Shown here one piece after another: positions 1-5,037 of a stretch of 5,037 nucleotides of DNA; the first letter of the stretch is position 1; every line of letters starts with the position of its first letter. A model generated the notes under the pieces. That model was not told the origin of the DNA, did not search any database, and worked only from the letters and a program-made list of their open reading frames with translations. The stretch spans positions 1 through 5,037 of the forward strand of contig CAMMMI010000109.1 in NCBI GenBank assembly GCA_946497905.1, written 5' to 3'. Made by a program: the position numbers and the translations under genes. This DNA comes from an uncultured Clostridium sp. (GTDB taxonomy: Bacteria; Bacillota; Clostridia; TANB77; CAG-508).

Positions 1-288
1 GCACAAGGAAAAGCAGAAGAGATAGAAAAAATATTTAAAGTATTAGAGAAAAATAGGATAGGAAAAGAAACAATAGAAAGATGTCTAAGTGTATTAGCAC
101 AAGGAAAAGCAGAAGAGATAGAAAAAATATTTAAAGTATTAGAGAAAAATAGGATAGGAAAAGAAACAATAGAAAGATGTCTAAGTGTATTGGCACAAGG
201 AAAAGCAGGAGAAATAGAAAAAATATTTGAAATATTAGAGAAAGATAAAATAAAAAAAGAAGTAATAGAAGAAAATTTTGGTAAGATT
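1..288 (+). repeat. In-frame 96-bp tandem repeat, three units seen
   Basis: The units are 1-96, 97-192 and 193-288. The first two differ at a single position (A at 96, G at 192), a silent Leu TTA to TTG change, so they come from very recent duplication or gene conversion. The third unit is clearly older: it begins with the same bases but diverges strongly in its second half. The array runs off the left edge, so the total copy number is unknown. The 96-bp period equals 32 codons, so copy-number change keeps the frame. Confidence 0.95.
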
Positions 289-540
289 TTTAGAAAAAAA
301 GCAAATGAAATTGCGATGATATTAGCTAATAATGCAGATTCTGATATAAAGATGTATGTGCAATTAAAAGGAATATGGAATAGAATAATAAATGAAGAAG
401 AAATTCAGGAAATTTGTAATTATAAACAAATTACAATTGAACAATTTTGGGAAAAAGTATGTGATAACAAAGTTTTACCAAAAGATACTTTGAATAAAAA
501 GAAACGGAATATATATAGGGGAATCTTTCCCAATAGATAA
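1..540 (+). CDS. Helical tandem-repeat protein (TALE/mTERF-like repeats), 5' partial, N-terminal part of a frameshifted gene
   Basis: Frame 1 is open from the first base to TAA at 538-540 (179 residues), so the true start lies left of the window. A TTG at 190 lies inside a repeat with no ribosome binding site and is not a credible start. Residues 1-32 and 33-64 are identical copies beginning AQGKAEEIEKIF; residues 65-96 are a diverged copy (19 of 32 identical by eye) and residues 97-128, beginning FRKKANEIAMIL, a degenerate cap. Each unit predicts two helices, with QGK before the second and a short I-G-K-E turn before the next first helix. This spacing and hydrophobic pattern resembles TALE-like repeats (GGKQALE in TALEs) and mTERF repeats, both of which bind nucleic acid. 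That is a pattern match, not a search result. Residues 129-170 form a non-repeat helical linker. The last residues after about 165 are probably out-of-frame; the true continuation is in the next frame. A general helical scaffold for protein contacts remains possible. Confidence 0.75.
   Translation, partial: AQGKAEEIEKIFKVLEKNRIGKETIERCLSVLAQGKAEEIEKIFKVLEKNRIGKETIERCLSVLAQGKAGEIEKIFEILEKDKIKKEVIEENFGKIFRKKANEIAMILANNADSDIKMYVQLKGIWNRIINEEEIQEICNYKQITIEQFWEKVCDNKVLPKDTLNKKKRNIYRGIFPNR
494..537 (+). other. Frameshift junction (frame 1 to frame 2)
   Basis: Frame 2 is closed by TGA at 491-493 and frame 1 by TAA at 538-540, so any join must fall between them. The A5 run at 496-500 is the most likely place: with one A fewer, the text reads ...DTLNKRNGIYIGESFPID... 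and runs smoothly from the linker into the sigma-like domain. It could be a mutation, a sequencing error, or less likely a +1 recoding site, since AAA at 496-498 can re-pair one base downstream on AAA at 497-499 just before the rare-type arginine codon CGG at 505-507. Confidence 0.6.
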
Positions 541-1066
541 AGAAAGTCTAAATAACTATACAAATATTATTTTAGATTTAAGTGAAAAAATATCAAATTC
601 TTTATCATATCAATACAGGTTTGATAAAACAGAATTAAACGATTTTTGTATTATGTATATAATTGAAAAATGTGGAGATATTGTATATAATCTAGATTAT
701 GATATAAACTTGATGAAAGCATGTTTATATAATAAAGTAAAGAAGAGAGCCATAGGTTATATTATCAATTACAAGAAAGATATAGATATAGATTTAGAAA
801 TAGTAATAAATAGTAGATTAGTATCTAAAGATTATAATAAAGAAACAGAAAAATTGGATTTAAGCCAATGGAATCTAGATGAGAGACATAAAAACATATT
901 ACAAATGGTTTCTATGTATCTTGAAATGGGATATGAAAATAAGGAAGCGTTTAATGAAGTAGCAAAAACTTTACAAATAGATATTGAAGAGTTGATGTAT
1001 GAGGTAGAAGTGATAAAAGAGAATATATTAATAAGTAAGGATAAAGAATATGGAGAAGAATTGTAA
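494..1066 (+). pseudogene. Sigma-70-like C-terminal part of the frameshifted repeat gene
   Basis: Frame 2 is open from just after TGA at 491-493 to TAA at 1064-1066 (190 codons). The only ATG that could start it is at 653; it has no Shine-Dalgarno sequence and would cut a domain in half, so this is best read as the continuation of the upstream repeat gene after a one-base shift. Codons 632-703 (ELNDFCIMYIIEKCGDIVYN, then LDYD) followed by LYNKVKKRAIGYI at 725-763 have the spacing of sigma-70 region 2. From 875, LDERHKNIL and then a helix-turn-helix-like EVAKTLQIDIEEL resemble region 4. If intact, the domain would contact RNA polymerase or promoter DNA. The region 2 and 4 match is by eye; another HTH regulator is possible. 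Its stop lies 21 bp before the next gene, so they probably share a transcript. If 653 really is used, the product is 137 residues. Confidence 0.6.
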
Positions 1067-1072
1067 AAGAAT

Positions 1073-1078
1073 AAGGAG
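1073..1078 (+). promoter_or_regulatory. Ribosome binding site of the 98-residue gene
   Basis: AAGGAG lies nine bases before the ATG at 1088. It is a strong Bacillota Shine-Dalgarno sequence, and it supports this start and the reality of the small gene. Confidence 0.85.
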
Positions 1079-1087
1079 AAAACCAAG

Positions 1088-1384
1088 ATGGAATATTTAA
1101 AAGATTATGGAATTAGCGAAATCCAAATAAAGGAATTAAAAGAAAGGTATAATAATGGTATAGTGAAGTTTTTAGTTGAAGAAGAGGAATTCATAACGGA
1201 AAAATTAGAATATTTACAAAATAAAAAATATTTTATATTTCCAATATTAAAAAATAATATAAAGATATTCTTAGAAACCACGAAACCATTAGAAGAAAAA
1301 GTAAAAAATATGGAGAAAAAAGGTTATTCAGCTAAGATGATACAAATGATACTTATAGATGAGAAAAGATATGACGAACAATGA
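1088..1384 (+). CDS. Small helical protein of unknown function, possibly mTERF/TALE-like repeats
   Basis: 98 residues, starting at ATG with a strong AAGGAG nine bases upstream. I recognise no named family. The protein is charged (Lys/Glu-rich) and predicted almost wholly helical, with no signal peptide or membrane segment, so it is probably cytoplasmic. Its text falls into two or three repeat-like units: YLKDYGISEIQIKEL near residues 4-18, a helix ending EKLEYLQNKKY around 38-48, then KPLEEKVKNMEKKGYSAKMI around 66-85. The recurring L..kv..L...G-(I/Y)-S...I pattern is that of mTERF-like and TALE-like repeats, and resembles the repeat gene just upstream. The stop overlaps an upstream in-frame ATG of the mutS frame (ATGA, 1381-1384), but the preferred mutS start is 32 bp downstream. 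The position between the repeat gene and mutS suggests one transcript. Nucleic-acid binding is an inference only. Confidence 0.8.
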   Translation: MEYLKDYGISEIQIKELKERYNNGIVKFLVEEEEFITEKLEYLQNKKYFIFPILKNNIKIFLETTKPLEEKVKNMEKKGYSAKMIQMILIDEKRYDEQ

Positions 1385-1399
1385 AAAAGAAATATAATG

Positions 1400-1405
1400 A
1401 AAGGA
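1400..1405 (+). promoter_or_regulatory. Ribosome binding site that decides the mutS start
   Basis: AAAGGA lies eleven bases before ATG 1417. The alternative in-frame ATG at 1381 has only the weak AAAAGA upstream. The protein text from 1417 (MADKQQFSPMMQKYLE) also begins as MutS proteins usually do, whereas the extra 12 residues are lysine-rich and family-atypical. Confidence 0.7.
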
Positions 1406-1416
1406 AACAAATAATT

Positions 1417-4041
1417 ATGGCAGATAAACAACAATTTTCACCAATGATGCAAAAATATCTTGAAACCAAACAACAATACAAAGACTGTATATTATTTTAC
1501 AGACTAGGGGACTTTTATGAAATGTTTTTTGATGACGCAATTTTAGCATCAAGAGAACTAGAAATCACACTAACTGGAAAAGACTGCGGACAAGAAGAAA
1601 GAGCTCCAATGGCAGGAGTTCCACATCATGCAGCAGAAATGTATATAGCAAAATTAGTAGCAAAAGGATATAAAGTCGCAATATGTGAACAATTAAGTGA
1701 TCCAAAAACAACAAAAGGAATAGTAGAAAGAGGAGTTATAAGAGTAGTAACACCAGGAACAATAGTAGAAAGCAACATGCTAGAAGAAAGAAAAAACAAT
1801 TACATAATGGCAATATATAAAGCAGGAATATATTTCGGGATAAGTGTCTGCGATATTTCGACAGGTGAATTTTATTCAGCAGAAATAAAAGATACACAAA
1901 ATTTTCCTATGGTATTAGACGAAATCGCAAGATATACACCATCAGAATTAGTTATAAACTCAATGCTTGCTAATTGTAATGAAGAAATAGATAAAATAAA
2001 AGAAAGATTTGAAAATGTATATATAACAAAATATGACGACAAATTTTTTGATACTAATATTAATAACTTAAATTTAAGATTTAATATACTAGATACATCA
2101 AGCAAAAAAGTAGAGAATATGGAAGAAAAAGTATTAGCAGTAGCGTCAATAAATGCTTTGATTCAATATATAGAAGAAACACAAAAAACAAGCTTAGATC
2201 ATATAAATAAAATAATATTTTATACTATTTCAAGATATATGGCATTAGATATAAATGCACGAAGAAATCTAGAATTAACAGAAAAAATGAGAGATAAATC
2301 TAAAAAAGGAACACTTTTATGGGTATTAGATAAAACCTCTACATCAATGGGAGGAAGATTATTAAGAAGATGGATAAGTGATCCATTAGTTGATGTTTTA
2401 GAAATCAATAAAAGATTAAATGCAGTTAAAGAATTAAAAGATAATTTGATCCTAAAAGGAGATATAATAGAAGCATTAAAAAAAGTATATGACATTGAAC
2501 GTTTAGCAGGAAAAATGGCTTATGGAAATGCAAATGCAAGAGATATGATAACTCTAAAAAATTCATTATTAAAATTACCAGAAGTAAAACAACTATTAAG
2601 TAATTGTAAATCAGATTTATTAAAAGAATTATACGAAAATCTAGACGAATTACAAGATATATACATGCTAATTGAAAAAGCTATAATTGATGATCCTCCA
2701 ATGACTGTAAAAGACGGTGGAATTATAAAGCTTGGCTATGATGAAGAAATTGATAAATTAAAAACAGCTCAAACAGAAGGAAAGAATTGGCTAATACAAT
2801 TAGAGGCAGAAGAAAAAGAAAAAACAGGAATAAAAAATCTAAAAGTAGGTTTTAATAAAGTATTTGGATATTTTATAGAAGTAACAAAATCAAATTTAGA
2901 GCAAGTTCCAGATAGATATATAAGAAAACAAACATTAACAAATGCAGAAAGATATATAACAGAAGAACTAAAAAACTTAGAAAATCAAATTCTAGGAGCA
3001 GAAGAAAAAGTAATAGCTTTAGAGTATAACGAATTTACAAAGATAAGAGAAGAAATATCAAAAAATATACGTAGACTACAAAAAACTAGTGAGGTAGTAT
3101 CGACATTAGATGTAATAACATCATTTTCACAAGTAGCAGAAGATATGAATTACTGTATGCCAGAAGTAAATAACACAGGAGTAATAGATATAAAAGATGG
3201 TAGACACCCAGTAATAGAAAAAATATTAGGAGTAGGAAGTTTTGTCGAAAACGATACATATCTAGACAAAAGCGATAATAGGTTATCAATAATTACAGGA
3301 CCTAATATGGCAGGTAAATCAACGTATATGAGACAAGTAGCAGTAATGACACTAATGGCACAAATAGGTAGCTTTGTACCAGCACAAAGTGCAAAAATAG
3401 GAGTTGTAGACAAAATTTTTACAAGAGTTGGAGCTTCAGATGATTTAAGTATGGGACAAAGTACATTCATGGTAGAAATGATGGAAGTAGCAACAATATT
3501 AAAAGAAGCAACACAAAATAGTCTAGTAATTTTAGACGAAATAGGAAGAGGAACATCAACATATGATGGACTATCAATCGCGTGGGCCGTTGCAGAATTC
3601 ATAGCAGATAGAGAAAAATGTGGTGCAAAAACCTTATTCGCCACACACTACCATGAACTAATAGAATTAGAAGAAAAAATAGAAGGAGTAAAAAACTATT
3701 CAATTGCAGTAAAAGAAAAAGGAGAAGATATCATATTCTTAAGAAAAATAATAAGAGGAGGAACAGACGAAAGCTACGGAATACATGTAGCAAAACTAGC
3801 TGGAGTACCTAAAATAGTGACACAAAGAGCAAATGAAATTTTACGTTCACTAGAAAGAAAAAATATTTTAAACGGAAAAGTGCAAGAAAAGAAAGACAAA
3901 AAACAAGTCGAAGGGCAATTTGATATGTTTAACTATAAATTAGCAGAAATTGCACATGAAGTAGACAAAATTAACTTAAATGAACTTACACCAATAGATG
4001 CACTAAATACACTTGTTAGAATAAAAGAAAAAATGAAATAG
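1417..4041 (+). CDS. mutS: DNA mismatch repair protein MutS
   Basis: 874 residues, a normal MutS1 length. The cytoplasmic dimer clamps DNA, recognises mispairs and small loops, and with ATP recruits MutL to start strand-directed repair. The N-terminal mismatch-binding domain carries GDFYEMF at residues 31-37, with the Phe (33) that stacks on the mispair and Glu (35). Connector, lever and clamp domains follow, with the clamp around KVGFNKVFGYFIEVTKSN. The ATPase domain has Walker A GPNMAGKST (628-636), the ASDDLSMGQSTFM dimer-interface loop, Walker B LVILDE (703-708) followed by IGRGTSTYDG, and the FATHYHEL switch (741-748). QFDMF at 834-838 matches the beta-clamp-binding motif of MutS tails. 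The end, ELTPIDALNTLVRIKEKMK, is typical and intact. ATG 1417 is preferred over ATG 1381 because of its ribosome binding site. It lies 32 bp after the small gene and probably shares its transcript. The usual partner mutL does not follow; the next gene is convergent. Confidence 0.99.
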   Translation: MADKQQFSPMMQKYLETKQQYKDCILFYRLGDFYEMFFDDAILASRELEITLTGKDCGQEERAPMAGVPHHAAEMYIAKLVAKGYKVAICEQLSDPKTTKGIVERGVIRVVTPGTIVESNMLEERKNNYIMAIYKAGIYFGISVCDISTGEFYSAEIKDTQNFPMVLDEIARYTPSELVINSMLANCNEEIDKIKERFENVYITKYDDKFFDTNINNLNLRFNILDTSSKKVENMEEKVLAVASINALIQYIEETQKTSLDHINKIIFYTISRYMALDINARRNLELTEKMRDKSKKGTLLWVLDKTSTSMGGRLLRRWISDPLVDVLEINKRLNAVKELKDNLILKGDIIEALKKVYDIERLAGKMAYGNANARDMITLKNSLLKLPEVKQLLSNCKSDLLKELYENLDELQDIYMLIEKAIIDDPPMTVKDGGIIKLGYDEEIDKLKTAQTEGKNWLIQLEAEEKEKTGIKNLKVGFNKVFGYFIEVTKSNLEQVPDRYIRKQTLTNAERYITEELKNLENQILGAEEKVIALEYNEFTKIREEISKNIRRLQKTSEVVSTLDVITSFSQVAEDMNYCMPEVNNTGVIDIKDGRHPVIEKILGVGSFVENDTYLDKSDNRLSIITGPNMAGKSTYMRQVAVMTLMAQIGSFVPAQSAKIGVVDKIFTRVGASDDLSMGQSTFMVEMMEVATILKEATQNSLVILDEIGRGTSTYDGLSIAWAVAEFIADREKCGAKTLFATHYHELIELEEKIEGVKNYSIAVKEKGEDIIFLRKIIRGGTDESYGIHVAKLAGVPKIVTQRANEILRSLERKNILNGKVQEKKDKKQVEGQFDMFNYKLAEIAHEVDKINLNELTPIDALNTLVRIKEKMK

Positions 4042-4077
4042 TGCCAAAGGGGACGGGCTATTTTGGCACACTTTTTT
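4041..4077 (+). terminator. mutS: Intrinsic terminator-like hairpin after mutS
   Basis: GTGCCAAA (4041-4048) pairs with TTTGGCAC (4062-4069), an 8-bp stem with a 13-base loop, and is followed by T6 at 4072-4077. The stem starts on the last base of the mutS stop codon. It is the left arm of the larger inverted repeat, so a mobile repeat seems to supply the terminator. Confidence 0.65.
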
Positions 4078-4179
4078 AATGAGTATATCGGAAAGTTTGT
4101 GTAAACTTGCACATTTTATAATATAAAATATTTAAATTTACTATTAAAAGTGTGCCAAAATAGCCCGTCCCCTTTGGCA
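4042..4179. repeat. REPIN/MITE-like element: 34-bp perfect inverted repeat with 70-bp loop
   Basis: Bases 4042-4075 are the exact reverse complement of 4146-4179. Each arm is itself a hairpin (TGCCAAA...TTTGGCA) whose loop holds GGGGACGGGC. The inner 70 bases are A+T-rich and hold two more palindromes: AAGTTT-gtgt-AAACTT at 4093-4108 and ATTTTATA-a-TATAAAAT at 4113-4129. Two REP-type hairpins in opposite orientation around a spacer is the layout of a REPIN, elements moved in trans by RAYT (IS200-like tyrosine) transposases. No transposase is in the window, and no target duplication is evident. Family assignment is inferred. Confidence 0.8.
4146..4179 (-). terminator. Possible terminator of the convergent pseudouridine synthase gene
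   Basis: Read on the minus strand, the right arm forms the 7-bp stem TGCCAAA/TTTGGCA and is followed by CACTTTT. It lies downstream of the minus-strand gene, so the two arms together could stop transcription from both sides. The T run is only four bases, so it should be weaker than the mutS side. Confidence 0.45.
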
Positions 4180-4180
4180 A

Positions 4181-4237
4181 CCTTAAGGTCCGTCCCCACT
4201 TTCCCGAATTTTAGGGATTTAAGGAACGTCCCCTTGA
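4181..4237. repeat. Two direct GGGGACG-core repeat units overlapping a gene end
   Basis: TTAAGGTCCGTCCCC (4183-4197) and TTAAGGAACGTCCCC (4219-4233) match at 13 of 15 bases, 36 bp apart. Both contain CGTCCCC (GGGGACG on the other strand), the core also present at 4166-4172 and, inverted, at 4049-4055. CCTTAAGG at 4181-4188 is a perfect palindrome. On the minus strand AAGGGGACGTTCCTT can fold with two G-T pairs, as REP-type hairpins often do. The second unit lies inside the 3' end of the pseudouridine synthase gene. Confidence 0.7.
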
Positions 4238-5037
4238 TTTTAAAACCATATTTCTATTAGTTATAGGGTGGATAAATTCAAGTTTATAACAATGCAAAGC
4301 TTGTCTATCAATCAAAGGAGAAGGTTTTCCATATAAAGTATCACCAACTAATGGATGGCCAATATAACTCATGTGAACTCTAATTTGGTGAGTTCTACCA
4401 GTTTCTAACAGGCATTTTACTAAACTATAATTCTTAAATTCTTTTAAAACTTTATAATGTGTAATAGATTTTTGACCATTAGAATTTATACATCTTTCAA
4501 TAATGCTATTTTCTTTTCTTGCAATTGGTAAGTCGATAGTACCAACTTTATTCTCAAATTTTCCAGAAACAATACATAGATATTCTTTTTTAAAAGTATG
4601 ATTTTCCATCTGTTTAGAAAGACATTCTTGTATATATTCACATTTTGCAAAAATTACTAGTCCAGAAGTATTTAAATCAAGTCTATTCACTGGACGAATT
4701 TTCTTTTTTAGTCCAATCAAGTCAAAATAATGTTTAACACCGTTAGACAAAGAATTATTAAAATGTAAAATAGAAGGATGAATTGCAAGCCCAGCAGGTT
4801 TATCTAATATTAAAAACCATTCATCTTCATAAACAATATTTAAATCCATAGGTGTTGGAACAATATTGGAATTATCTTCTGCTATACCTAGATTAACTGA
4901 AATAATATCATTAAGATATATATTATCTCTAGTATCACAAACACTATTATTTAAGTATATACATTTATTTTTTATCAATTTAGTACGTAAACGTGTAGAA
5001 TTATTAAATTGCTCACTTAACAGATCATTTACACATT
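4211..5037 (-). CDS. RluA/RluD-family pseudouridine synthase, 5' partial at right edge
   Basis: The enzyme converts uridine to pseudouridine in RNA, most likely 23S rRNA; the exact site cannot be told from this sequence. The frame is open from TAA at 4211-4213 to the window edge, so the start lies beyond 5037. A TTG at 4978 is an internal codon, because the residues upstream (NDLLSEQFNNSTRLRTKLIK) complete an S4-like RNA-binding domain that continues through IYLNDIISVNL. The catalytic domain follows: VYEDEWFLILDKPAGLAIHP, then RPVNRLDLNTSGLVIFAK with the catalytic Asp codon at 4676-4678, and GRTHQIRVHM near 4365-4395. HRLD is NRLD here, which is common in Clostridia homologues as I recall. 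The family end is IHPIT....(A)PLP; here the tail is MVLKSRGRSLNP, and its last eight or so codons lie in repeat DNA, so the native C-terminus seems to have been replaced. The gene converges on mutS with 169 bp between them. Confidence 0.93.
   Translation of the reverse strand, partial: CVNDLLSEQFNNSTRLRTKLIKNKCIYLNNSVCDTRDNIYLNDIISVNLGIAEDNSNIVPTPMDLNIVYEDEWFLILDKPAGLAIHPSILHFNNSLSNGVKHYFDLIGLKKKIRPVNRLDLNTSGLVIFAKCEYIQECLSKQMENHTFKKEYLCIVSGKFENKVGTIDLPIARKENSIIERCINSNGQKSITHYKVLKEFKNYSLVKCLLETGRTHQIRVHMSYIGHPLVGDTLYGKPSPLIDRQALHCYKLEFIHPITNRNMVLKSRGRSLNP

Noticed and set aside
1..288. Regular direct repeats as a CRISPR array
   Set aside because: The 96-bp units abut without unique spacers and keep an open reading frame; they are coding repeats.
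491..505. Programmed -1 frameshift on an A-rich slippery run
   Set aside because: The join needs a +1 (or -2) shift; a -1 shift leads into the wrong frame, and A5 is short for polymerase slippage.
621..654. TTGATA and TATTAT as a promoter for a separate gene starting near 653
   Set aside because: The 22-base spacing is too long, the second box overlaps the ATG, and there is no ribosome binding site.
1381..1416. MutS start at ATG 1381, overlapping the upstream stop as ATGA
   Set aside because: It has only a weak Shine-Dalgarno sequence and adds 12 lysine-rich residues not typical of MutS; ATG 1417 has AAAGGA and a family-like N-terminus.
3150..3644. Long open frame on the minus strand within mutS
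   Set aside because: It lies opposite the conserved ATPase domain, has no recognisable protein features, and is explained by codon bias of the real gene.
4117..4122. TATAAT in the spacer of the inverted repeat as a promoter
   Set aside because: There is no TTGACA-like element 16-18 bases upstream, no gene starts downstream on the plus strand, and the site is part of an AT palindrome.
4676..4690. Asn instead of His before RLD in the pseudouridine synthase as a sign of inactivity
   Set aside because: The catalytic Asp and the Arg-Leu before it are intact, and NRLD occurs in many Bacillota members of this family as far as I recall.

Overview
The window is about 70% A+T or more, with adenine-rich coding strands and AGA/AAA/ATA/TTA-dominated codon use. 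A MutS protein of Clostridium type and GGGGACG-core palindromes between genes fit a low-GC Bacillota, probably an anaerobic member of the Clostridia. This is inferred from composition and protein character; no ribosomal RNA or other taxonomic marker is present.

Left part (1-1384), plus strand. The window opens inside a gene built of in-frame 96-bp (32-residue) helical repeats. The first two copies differ at one silent base, the third is diverged and a fourth is degenerate. The repeat has the two-helix, roughly 33-residue pattern of TALE-like and mTERF-like nucleic-acid-binding repeats. Its reading frame stops at 540, but the next frame is open from 494 to 1066 with no credible start, and encodes what looks like a sigma-70-type domain (region 2-like, then region 4/HTH-like). 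The simplest reading is one gene, repeats plus sigma-like domain, split by a one-base frameshift near 496-510. A 98-residue protein with a good ribosome binding site follows; it has a similar helical-repeat look.

Centre (1417-4041), plus strand. A complete mutS (mismatch-recognition ATPase) with all hallmark motifs and a C-terminal clamp-binding motif. It lies close behind the small gene and is probably co-transcribed with it. mutL does not follow.

Right part (4041-5037). A 34-bp perfect inverted repeat with a 70-bp loop fills most of the gap after mutS. Each arm is itself a hairpin with GGGGACG in its loop, so the whole resembles a REPIN or small MITE and probably serves as a two-way terminator. 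Two more copies of the core run into the 3' end of a convergent minus-strand gene, an RluA/RluD-family pseudouridine synthase cut by the right window edge. Its last codons appear to be made of repeat DNA.

The most unusual content is the apparent fusion of TALE/mTERF-like repeats to a sigma-like domain, with a similar small protein next to it, just upstream of mutS.
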